Shown here: positions 1-7,901 of the stretch, one piece after another
Numbering within the stretch: position 1 is the stretch's first letter
Layout of the letters: every line of letters begins with the position of its first letter
Assembly: GCA_030653405.1 (NCBI GenBank)
Contig: JAURZO010000030.1
Coordinates: 1-23,526, forward strand
DNA: 23,526 nt
Source of the DNA: Zwartia sp.
Lineage (GTDB): Bacteria; Pseudomonadota; Gammaproteobacteria; Burkholderiales; Burkholderiaceae_B
Direction: 5' to 3'
The notes under the pieces: generated by a model
The model's input: only the letters and a program-made list of their open reading frames with translations
Told to the model about the DNA's origin: nothing
Database searches by the model: none
Made by a program: the position numbers and the translations under genes

Positions 1-1
1 A

Positions 2-3000
2 CTGGTCGTCGTCGCCCCCTCTACGCTTGAAGCAACTGGAGTGATCTTGGATGGATCGACTTACCAGTGTCAGATTCTCGAGTTGACGGGTTCACCACAA
101 GAGCGGCTTGCGCAATTACGGCAGTCAGATCTGGATACGCCCTTTGACCTGACAGAGGGTCCGCTATTCCGTGCCTATCTAGCCAGACTCGATGAGCAGA
201 ACACAGCACTCTTGATTTCCAACCATCATATGGTGCTGGATGGGTGGTCAACACCACTCATGCTCAAGGACCTCACCCGTTTTTATGAGGCACAACACAC
301 AGGCACGGCAGTGCAACTGCCCCGTGCCTTCGATTGGAAAGAACATCTGGCCTGGCTCAAGCAACAACCAGAAGAGTCTGCGCTCGCCTATTGGAAGCAA
401 CATCTTGCAAACGCAGAGGATGCTGGGCAACTGATGTTGCCCAGCATCGCATCACCAAAACAAGGGATGGGGGACCTCAGACTACATCTTGGCATCCAGA
501 GCACGCATGATTTTGAGCAAACCGCACGCGAGAACGGCTTAACACCCGCCTCCGCCCTGCAAGGTCTTTTTGGTCTGCTTATAGCTAAGATCAGCCGCAC
601 TGACGGGCTAGTGATCGGCAGCGTCCGAAGTGGTCGTGGTAATCAACTTCATGGTGTTGATCAGGCAATTGGCCTGTTTATCGAAACCTTGCCGCTTTTC
701 CTGAGATTGACACCTGCTGAAACACTTGTGAACTGGTTGCGTCAGCAACAAGATGAGCAGGCACAGCAAGAGTCGCATGGACATATCGGCCTGTCGCGTA
801 TTCAAAAATTGGCCAATTTGAGTCAACAAAGCGGAAAACCACTTTTTGAAGCCCTCTTTATTTTTGAAAATTACAGTTCGGGTAGTCTTGCTAGCGGTGA
901 TGCCTCACGTCAGACTGGCAACCTCACTCAAACCGACTCGCAAGGCATTGATGGCACCCACTATCCGATTTCTCTCATCGCCGTACCTGGGAAGCAACTC
1001 CTGCTGCGTCTGACCTACGATGAAAGTCGTCTGGATCAGGATCATGCGCAGTGGATCCTCGAACGAATCGCCTCTTTGGTTGAGTATTTTTCAAAACAGC
1101 GCGATGTTGTTTTGGCGAACATTCCACTGCTCAGTGAAGCTGAACAACAAGCGTTACTCAACCAATGCACCAGGCAATTGAGCGTTTTAGAGAGTGCATC
1201 CTCAATCGCATCTCTCTTCGCTGAACGCATCCCGCAGCTTGCCGCTCAATACGCATCAAAAACAGCACTGGTGTATCAGCAACATGACTCTCAGGAAACC
1301 CTGAGCTATGCTGAGCTCTTCAGTCAATCCACGCAACTCGCACGTGTGCTGATCGAACGAGGAATCGGGCCAGGCTCACTCGTGGCGATTCTGCTTAACC
1401 GCAGCCCACAGATGATTGTCGCCCTCCTCGCCGTGCAACAAGCAGGCGCGGCCTATTTGCCTCTTGATCCAGAGTACCCAGCCGCACGCCTGCAATACAT
1501 GCTGATGGATAGCCAAGCACAATGTTTATTAAGCACAACGGCACTATCCGAGTCCATCGGAGAGGAACTGACTTGCCCACTCACACTGCTTCTTGATCAA
1601 AGCGCAGTCGCAGACCAACTCGCTCAACAATCCCAAACTCCGATCACTCAACAAGAACGAAAAGTTACCCTGGAGCCAGATCATCTGGCGTATGTCATTT
1701 ACACCTCGGGGAGCACAGGCAAACCGAAGGGCGTCGGACTCACACATCGTAACTTGGCAGTATTTTTGAAGGCGGCGCAACAAGCCACCCCGCTTTCTGA
1801 ACATGACAAACTATTGGCGATCACAACGATCGGCTTTGATATTGCGGCCTTAGAGTTGTATCTGCCTTTGCTGAATGGCGCAACGATTATCTTACTCAGT
1901 CCTGAAAAAACCAAAGATCCATCCTCGCTGCGTCAAGCAATCAACGCACACGCGGTGACAGTGATGCAAGCGACGCCTTCTCTTTGGGATCTTGTCATCA
2001 GTGAAACTGAGGAAAAATGGCCTGCGCTGCGTATGCTGGTTGGAGGCGAAGCGCTCTCATACCGTTTAGCCCAGAGCATGCTCGATTCCGGTCAGAATGT
2101 GACCAACATGTATGGTCCGACCGAAGCGACTGTCTGGGCCAGTACGCAAAAAATCTCGCGAGCCCTGTTTAGATCGCCAACGACCCCCGCGCCGATCGGG
2201 CAACCGATGCAAGACTACGCGATGTTTATTCTGGATGACAGCCTTTCTTTGGTTCCGGAGGGTGTGGTTGGAGAGCTCTATATCTCGGGTCCGGCATTGG
2301 CTCAAGGCTATGTCAATCGCCCTGGACTCAGCGCCGAGCGCTTTATCGCCAATCCCTTCGGACCGAACGGGACGCGCATGTACCGCACAGGAGATTTAGC
2401 ACGCTGGGGAAGTGACGGAAATATTGAATACATCCGCCGTGCAGATCAGCAAATCAAGATTAGAGGTTTTCGAATCGAACTTGGTGAAATTGAGAATGCT
2501 TTGTCCTCAATAACAGGTGTCAGCCAAGCCAGTGTTCAAGTGAGAGATATTTCTGGAGAAAAACGTCTGGTAGCCTATGTAGTGAAAGGCAATACTGCCG
2601 CACTGAGCGAAGAATATTTAAATTCCAATCAAGAGCAACTCGAAGCGTTCAATACTGTTTGGGATTCGATTTATCGCGACAGAGTGACAATCCAAGTCGG
2701 AAAACCAGATTTTTCAGGGTGGCTCAGTAGCTACGATGGTCAACCCATTGATTCGATCGAAATGCTTGAGTGGCGGGATATGACCGTGCGCAGAATCCGT
2801 GAACTCGAACCGCGCCATCTTTTTGAAATAGGCTGTGGTGCAGGTCTGCTCTTGTTTCCAATCGCGCCATCCATTGATCACTATACGGCGATCGATTTTT
2901 CAAACGTAACGATTTCAGCTCTACAGCAACAGGCTGCACATTTAGGCTTGAAACACGTGTCGCTGCATCATCAAGCTGCTGACATGTCGTTTCCGGCATT

Positions 3001-5062
3001 TAAACAACCCGTTGATACGATCGTTATCAATTCGGTTGCTCAATACTTTCCGAATGTCGACTATTTCCTTGATGTACTCGTCCGTTGTCTGCAGCTGCTC
3101 AAAAATGGAGGGCAGATCTTTGTCGGTGATGTGTGTATTTTGAATCTTCTCGAGTTGAGAACCACATCGATTGAGTACTTTACGGCAGATCCAACGCGCA
3201 CAATACAAGCCTTGCATGATCAAGTGCAGCATCGAATCGAAGCAGAAGAAGAGCTGTTACTAGACCCAGCGATCTTTGCAAAACTCAAACATCATCACCC
3301 AGAAATTAGTGACGTAGAGTTCACCTTAAAGCGTAGTGCCTTCGCGAACGAAATGTCGCTCTTCCGTTGTGATGTCATTATTCATGTGAACCGCCAGTCA
3401 CCTCATTTAGAGCTGCCATCAAAAGACCATACCCTTGATGCGAGGGTCACCCCAATAAAATATCAAGAGCTGTCCAACCTTCTTGAGGAGCGACCCGATC
3501 GTTTATGGGTCAAAGGTCTTTCTAACGGCATGTTATGTAGTGATTTGAACATTCTGGAGCGACTAAAGGATCGCCAAGACAAGGACAGTATCCTCACTAA
3601 AGTCGACATGACCGATATCGCTCAGCGTTCATCACAGTTCGACATACAGCCCGAGAATCTCTATTTGCTCGCAGAAAAACTAGGTTACTGGACAGGATTG
3701 ATGTTTTCAGCGGAGCGACTTGAACAGTACTTTGATGCTTACTTTGTTAAACAAAGTCTTGCCAAAGGCTATTCTGGCATTCCAAGCAAAATGCTTTTCG
3801 GAGACACAAAGTTTGAGCAGCGCGCATGGGCTGATTTGGCTAATCAGCCCACAGTACGAGATATTGATCGTCAATTCATTGCAAAACTTAAGGACACGCT
3901 GTCAGACACCTTGCCCGATTATATGGTGCCCTCCAATTTCGTCATGATGAACCGATTGCCGGTGACACCAAACGGCAAACTCGATGCGCGAGCCCTACCA
4001 GATCCTGAAATCGTAGGGGGTGAAACTTACAAAGCACCCCAGACAGAGACGCAAGCCGTCTTATGTGAAATATTTGCAATATTGACAGGCGCGGAACGCG
4101 TCGGTGTGAGGGATAACTTTTTTGCACTAGGCGGTCATTCTCTTTTAGCGATGCGCTTGGTGTCCAAGGTTCGGGAGGCGTGTCAAGTCGAATTACCAAT
4201 GCGCACACTATTCGAACACCCTACTCCCGAGCAGCTCGCCAAATTCATTGAAACGGGACACACACGTCCCTACACGCCACTTGTCCCATTGCGCAAATCT
4301 GGTTCGCAACCCGTTCTTTTTTGCGTTCATCCAGCCGGTGGTAGCGCGAGCGTGTATGGCAACCTTGCCAATGCGCTTGGCGCGGATCAGCCCGTCTGGG
4401 CGCTTCAGGCCAAAGGGCTCGAAGCTGGCGAAACAGCCCATACCTCGATGCGTGAAGTCGTGGCTGAGTATGTTGCGGCCCTTCGCGACATCAATCCTCT
4501 GGGACCCTATCGATTACTGGGCACTTCACTCGGCGGCACGATTGCACATGCGATGGCAGCTGAGCTTGAGCGCCAAGGATGTGTCGTCGACAAACTGATT
4601 CTGGTTGATACGGCAACCATTTCACGTCATGAGTCAGAGGAGGATCCAGAAGTACGCGCTCAACAGATTCTGACAGCCATCGCTCACGAGGCGGGTATTG
4701 AAGATCCTGCAAGAAACCATGAAGACGGGCTTCTTTTGCGGATTAGAGATCATATGGCCTCCGTCAACATGATCCCATCAGAAATGCCTTTGGATTGGTT
4801 CAAACGCATGCTTGATCACTCTGTCCGGGCGAACCAGTTGACGGAGAACCACCACGTTCCAGTGGTTGAGTCGCCGATATTACTGATCAAGGCTAGCCTC
4901 GAAGAGACACCAGAAGATACGTCTATTTTTGACTGGTCGCCTTACACCACAAAAGCAGCGATAAGGGTAGAAATACCCGCGAGCCATTCCGATATTTTGT
5001 GGCGCAATGAAACGCTCCCCGCGCTTGCAGATGCTGTACGCAAGTTTTTGGCAAATTCTTGA
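2..5062 (+). CDS. NRPS terminal module C-A-NMT-PCP-TE (5' partial), predicted to add N-methylglycine and release the peptide
   Basis: The reading frame is open to the left edge, so the gene is truncated; residues below count from the GTG at 41. A condensation domain lacking its N-terminus carries HHMVLDG (62-68) and IGLFIETLP. The adenylation domain has YTSGSTGKPKG (554-564), NMYGPTEATVW (689-699), YRTGDL (about 780) and the A8 block QIKIRGFRIELGEIE. Aligning to GrsA gives pocket residues D600 I601 L604 Q643 V667 G669 M690 V698 W699 K1313, close to the published glycine code DILQLGLIWK. An AdoMet methyltransferase (motif I EIGCGAG, 929-935) is inserted between A8 and A9 (LPDYMVP), the usual place for N-methylation domains. 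The carrier domain has GGHSL with phosphopantetheine Ser1367. The C-terminal thioesterase has GTSLG with Ser1496 and a late His1649. Inference: this is the last module, incorporating sarcosine and releasing the peptide by hydrolysis or cyclisation. Domain calls are secure; the substrate is a strong prediction only. Confidence 0.95.
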   Translation: MVVVAPSTLEATGVILDGSTYQCQILELTGSPQERLAQLRQSDLDTPFDLTEGPLFRAYLARLDEQNTALLISNHHMVLDGWSTPLMLKDLTRFYEAQHTGTAVQLPRAFDWKEHLAWLKQQPEESALAYWKQHLANAEDAGQLMLPSIASPKQGMGDLRLHLGIQSTHDFEQTARENGLTPASALQGLFGLLIAKISRTDGLVIGSVRSGRGNQLHGVDQAIGLFIETLPLFLRLTPAETLVNWLRQQQDEQAQQESHGHIGLSRIQKLANLSQQSGKPLFEALFIFENYSSGSLASGDASRQTGNLTQTDSQGIDGTHYPISLIAVPGKQLLLRLTYDESRLDQDHAQWILERIASLVEYFSKQRDVVLANIPLLSEAEQQALLNQCTRQLSVLESASSIASLFAERIPQLAAQYASKTALVYQQHDSQETLSYAELFSQSTQLARVLIERGIGPGSLVAILLNRSPQMIVALLAVQQAGAAYLPLDPEYPAARLQYMLMDSQAQCLLSTTALSESIGEELTCPLTLLLDQSAVADQLAQQSQTPITQQERKVTLEPDHLAYVIYTSGSTGKPKGVGLTHRNLAVFLKAAQQATPLSEHDKLLAITTIGFDIAALELYLPLLNGATIILLSPEKTKDPSSLRQAINAHAVTVMQATPSLWDLVISETEEKWPALRMLVGGEALSYRLAQSMLDSGQNVTNMYGPTEATVWASTQKISRALFRSPTTPAPIGQPMQDYAMFILDDSLSLVPEGVVGELYISGPALAQGYVNRPGLSAERFIANPFGPNGTRMYRTGDLARWGSDGNIEYIRRADQQIKIRGFRIELGEIENALSSITGVSQASVQVRDISGEKRLVAYVVKGNTAALSEEYLNSNQEQLEAFNTVWDSIYRDRVTIQVGKPDFSGWLSSYDGQPIDSIEMLEWRDMTVRRIRELEPRHLFEIGCGAGLLLFPIAPSIDHYTAIDFSNVTISALQQQAAHLGLKHVSLHHQAADMSFPAFKQPVDTIVINSVAQYFPNVDYFLDVLVRCLQLLKNGGQIFVGDVCILNLLELRTTSIEYFTADPTRTIQALHDQVQHRIEAEEELLLDPAIFAKLKHHHPEISDVEFTLKRSAFANEMSLFRCDVIIHVNRQSPHLELPSKDHTLDARVTPIKYQELSNLLEERPDRLWVKGLSNGMLCSDLNILERLKDRQDKDSILTKVDMTDIAQRSSQFDIQPENLYLLAEKLGYWTGLMFSAERLEQYFDAYFVKQSLAKGYSGIPSKMLFGDTKFEQRAWADLANQPTVRDIDRQFIAKLKDTLSDTLPDYMVPSNFVMMNRLPVTPNGKLDARALPDPEIVGGETYKAPQTETQAVLCEIFAILTGAERVGVRDNFFALGGHSLLAMRLVSKVREACQVELPMRTLFEHPTPEQLAKFIETGHTRPYTPLVPLRKSGSQPVLFCVHPAGGSASVYGNLANALGADQPVWALQAKGLEAGETAHTSMREVVAEYVAALRDINPLGPYRLLGTSLGGTIAHAMAAELERQGCVVDKLILVDTATISRHESEEDPEVRAQQILTAIAHEAGIEDPARNHEDGLLLRIRDHMASVNMIPSEMPLDWFKRMLDHSVRANQLTENHHVPVVESPILLIKASLEETPEDTSIFDWSPYTTKAAIRVEIPASHSDILWRNETLPALADAVRKFLANS

Positions 5063-5085
5063 TAATTGGCCGTCATGTTGAACAA

Positions 5086-5114
5086 GGGCTGATACGCACT
5101 TAATGTATCAGCCC
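5086..5114. terminator. Hairpin downstream of the NRPS gene (10-bp perfect stem, no T-tract)
   Basis: GGGCTGATAC (5086-5095) and GTATCAGCCC (5105-5114) are perfect inverted repeats around a 9-nt loop, starting 24 nt after the NRPS stop. No run of T follows on either strand, so it is not a classical intrinsic terminator. It may protect the 3' end of the NRPS mRNA, partly separate it from the hydroxylase gene, or be a protein-binding palindrome. Confidence 0.5.
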
Positions 5115-5208
5115 GACACGCTCAAAGCACCGTTTTGCTAGCAATTGAGAGGTGTCACAACGAATTACTCATTAAGCTCTAGGCTCTCGACAACGGATAC
5201 CTACGTGT

Positions 5209-6120
5209 ATGTCTAGCCAGAAAGATTTAATCGCTCCTGCCGACCCTCTGAACTTGGAAAATTACCAACCTGAACGTCCAGACTGGACGATTGATCAGGG
5301 CTGGGAGCGCTATACAGAGCAAGAGCACGCCACATGGAGGATCTTGTATCAGCGAATGACCAAGCTGATGAAAGGTCGCGCTTGTGCACTATTCGAACGC
5401 GGCATTCGCGAGCTCCCGATGGACTCTGACCACATTCCAAATTTTATCGAGCTCTCTGAACGACTGAATAAACATTCAGGCTGGACAGTCGTTGCAGTCC
5501 CCGGACTCGTGCCGGATCATATTTTCTTTGAACATCTGGCCAATCGTCGTTTCCCGTCCGGCTGCTATATCCGCAGACCCCATGAAATGGACTACCAAGA
5601 ATACCCAGATGTCTTTCACGACATTTTCGGTCACATTCCGCTCTTGATGTACCCCTTAATGGGTGATTTTATTCAGAGCTGCGGCAAAGCGGCCGTCAAA
5701 GCCCATCAACTCAAACAAACCGACTTGCTTGAGAGGATCGCCAGACTTTACTGGTACATCGTAGAGGTGGGTCTGGTTCAAGAAGAGGACGGTATACGCA
5801 GTTTCGGTGCAGCGATTGCTTCGTCTGAAAAGGAAATTCTCTTTGCTCTCGAAGATGAATCACCCAATCTTGTCATGTTCGACCACAAACGCGTCATGCG
5901 CTCAGAATTCTGGATTTACGACCTCCAACAGACGTATTTTGTTTTGAAAGACATGAACGAACTGATCCGGATCGCGCAGCTCAATCTCGAGGCAATCGCA
6001 ACAGAGCTTGCAGACACGCCAGACATTGAGCTTGGCGAGCTTATCGACGAAGACCAGGTGCTACAGCGTGGAAACTTAAATTACCACGAGCAAAAGCAAC
6101 TACAGGCGACTGCTGCATGA
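5209..6120 (+). CDS. Aromatic amino acid hydroxylase, phenylalanine 4-hydroxylase (PhhA)-like
   Basis: This 303-residue protein has the length and motifs of bacterial tetrahydropterin-dependent phenylalanine hydroxylases. The iron-binding facial triad is visible as His137 and His142 in FHDIFGH and Glu186 in YWYIVEVGL. The family uses Fe(II), tetrahydropterin and O2 to hydroxylate the ring of L-Phe, normally to L-Tyr; the PacX enzyme of the pacidamycin pathway makes meta-tyrosine instead. It starts 146 nt after the NRPS stop on the same strand. No pterin carbinolamine dehydratase or tyrosine-catabolism gene is adjacent, so a role in supplying Tyr or m-Tyr to the NRPS is more likely than Phe catabolism (inference). 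Regiochemistry cannot be read from the sequence by eye. The ribosome site before the ATG is weak. Confidence 0.9.
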   Translation: MSSQKDLIAPADPLNLENYQPERPDWTIDQGWERYTEQEHATWRILYQRMTKLMKGRACALFERGIRELPMDSDHIPNFIELSERLNKHSGWTVVAVPGLVPDHIFFEHLANRRFPSGCYIRRPHEMDYQEYPDVFHDIFGHIPLLMYPLMGDFIQSCGKAAVKAHQLKQTDLLERIARLYWYIVEVGLVQEEDGIRSFGAAIASSEKEILFALEDESPNLVMFDHKRVMRSEFWIYDLQQTYFVLKDMNELIRIAQLNLEAIATELADTPDIELGELIDEDQVLQRGNLNYHEQKQLQATAA

Positions 6121-6163
6121 GCAGTCTTCACTTCCTGCACAGCCACGACGACACCGAGAGAAC

Positions 6164-6976
6164 ATGATACTGACAGCTCAAGAAATCGCCACCTATGAGC
6201 GCGATGGATATTTCGTTCAACACGAAGCGCTCAGTAAAGAAGCCGTCGAGAACCTTCTCTCTGCTACGCTCGCGTTTCAGAACGAATCCCGTCCTGGCCA
6301 CATACTAGAAAAGGACGGCAAAACGCATCGCGCCTTTCATGGCTGCCACCTTTATGATGAAACATATCGCGAGTTGGTTCGTGCGCCGCAGTTTTTAAAA
6401 CCCGCCGAGCAGCTTTTGCGAGACAAGGTGTACATCCATCAACTCAAAGTAAACGTCAAACAGGCATTCTCAGGAGAAATGTGGCCCTGGCATCAAGACT
6501 ACATTTACTGGCGCAACGAAGACAACATTCCAACCGCCAATATCGTCAGCGTCATGATTTTCCTGGATGATATCGACGAGTTCAACGGTCCGCTATTTTT
6601 TATTCCAGGCTCGCATGTCATCGGATGTGTGGATGCACCAAAAGCCGCGGATGCGCCCGAAGGGTGGGAAGGCAATGTCAGTGCCTCACTCACCTATCAG
6701 ATCGATGCTCCCCTCGTCACAAACTTGGTTGAAGCGGGAGGCATGTTTTCCGCAATAGGGCGAAAAGGCACTGCGGTCTGGTTCCATGGCAACCTCGTGC
6801 ACGCCTCACCACCAAATATTTCACCGCACAACCGTCGCATCGCGATTTTGACTTATAACGCTGTGACCAACACACCTATTACACAGCCTAAAAATCTGCG
6901 TCCAGAATTCCTCAACGGTCGAGACTATCGTCCTCTTGTTGCGCTGAACACCGAACAACTCGCCATACCCGCTTAA
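6164..6976 (+). CDS. PhyH-family Fe(II)/2-oxoglutarate-dependent oxygenase
   Basis: The 270-residue protein has the phytanoyl-CoA dioxygenase fold signature. The metal triad is H110-x-D112 in WPWHQDYIYW and distal His213 in GNLVHASPP, followed by Arg224/Arg225 in SPHNRR, where the 2-oxoglutarate carboxylate is usually gripped. GPLFFIPGSH is another family hallmark. In bacteria such enzymes include ectoine hydroxylase and free amino acid hydroxylases such as GriE; in natural product clusters they hydroxylate amino acids or tailor peptides. It lies 43 nt after the hydroxylase gene, with GAGAG just before the ATG, and the next gene begins 5 nt after its stop, so the three form a likely operon. 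The substrate is unknown: a free amino acid, a carrier-bound residue or the released peptide are all possible. Confidence 0.9.
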   Translation: MILTAQEIATYERDGYFVQHEALSKEAVENLLSATLAFQNESRPGHILEKDGKTHRAFHGCHLYDETYRELVRAPQFLKPAEQLLRDKVYIHQLKVNVKQAFSGEMWPWHQDYIYWRNEDNIPTANIVSVMIFLDDIDEFNGPLFFIPGSHVIGCVDAPKAADAPEGWEGNVSASLTYQIDAPLVTNLVEAGGMFSAIGRKGTAVWFHGNLVHASPPNISPHNRRIAILTYNAVTNTPITQPKNLRPEFLNGRDYRPLVALNTEQLAIPA

Positions 6977-6981
6977 GGCAC

Positions 6982-7881
6982 ATGATTCATCCAATGCAAA
7001 ATCTTGATCGTGCACGCCATGAATCAATCGAACGCGTTTCAGTCCATTACCTGACACCAGATCTTTTTTTCAATGAGTTTCAACGACACAATAAGCCCGT
7101 CATTTTGACTGAGGCCTTTAATGACTCAGTGCCCGTTGACGTCGATAAACTGATGTCGCTTGTCGGTAACATGGAAGTACCCGTACGCGCCTATGGCCCG
7201 GAGCGTTTTACGACCCCCAAAGCAGAATGGAAAAGCTATTGCGATATCCGCAAGATGACAGTCAGTGAATACTGCGGCCTACTTAGAGATGGCACTGCCA
7301 AGCGCGATAGTCTCTATATGGCGATGATTGATATGGGCAAAACGTCATTTCGTAGTGTCGTCGGTCCGGGCATTGATCTGATCGCTGAAAAAACAGGACT
7401 GCGCCGGCAATTACCTAATGATGTGAACGTGTGGGTCGGTCCTGGCGGACACGTCGAACCTTTGCATTATGATGGGCAAGACGGAACGCTCTCTCAGTTT
7501 CGTGGCACTAAACGTGTGTCTTTGTTTCCTCCTAGTATTCAGGAGGGACTTTACCCTTTCGAAATGTCCCACGGCGGCCTGACACCGAATTTCAGTCAAG
7601 TCTATATCGATCAGCCTGATTTTGAAAAATTTCCACGCTTGCGCGCCGCATTGGCAGAACGCCAAAGGGTCGATCTTGCAGAGGGCGAGACACTCTACAT
7701 GCCTGTTGGTTGGTGGCACGAAATCGAAGCGCTGGGCAATGACTATATTTGTTCGGTCAATCGCTTCTGGAAGGTCGATCCTATCTGGCGTTACAACCAG
7801 GCGCCTCAAGCTGCCTACCTGTATGCGATGTCTCACTTGTTCCGGTTCAAACACCGGATCAAGCGAGTCTTTGGCAAATAA
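6982..7881 (+). CDS. Cupin_8/JmjC-like Fe(II)/2-oxoglutarate-dependent oxygenase
   Basis: The 299-residue protein has a double-stranded beta-helix signature of the cupin_8 (FIH/JmjC-like) group: H162-Y-D164 in EPLHYDGQD, QFRGTKRVSLFPP (where the 2-oxoglutarate-binding Lys usually lies), and distal His246 in YMPVGWWHEIE. Family members hydroxylate side chains in proteins or peptides, and some work in natural product tailoring. The start codon is 5 nt behind the preceding stop; AAGG overlapping that stop codon serves as the ribosome site. The methionine at codon 5 is an alternative start. It ends 20 nt from the convergent CmlA-like gene. The substrate cannot be named from sequence. Its position argues for tailoring of the NRPS product or of a precursor. 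Confidence 0.87.
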   Translation: MIHPMQNLDRARHESIERVSVHYLTPDLFFNEFQRHNKPVILTEAFNDSVPVDVDKLMSLVGNMEVPVRAYGPERFTTPKAEWKSYCDIRKMTVSEYCGLLRDGTAKRDSLYMAMIDMGKTSFRSVVGPGIDLIAEKTGLRRQLPNDVNVWVGPGGHVEPLHYDGQDGTLSQFRGTKRVSLFPPSIQEGLYPFEMSHGGLTPNFSQVYIDQPDFEKFPRLRAALAERQRVDLAEGETLYMPVGWWHEIEALGNDYICSVNRFWKVDPIWRYNQAPQAAYLYAMSHLFRFKHRIKRVFGK

Positions 7882-7901
7882 ATTGACCTAAAAGCGCAAA
7901 C

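Noticed and set aside
7411..7854. Minus-strand frame of 147 codons within the cupin_8 oxygenase gene
   Set aside because: It is a shadow of a gene whose metal-binding motifs are intact on the plus strand.
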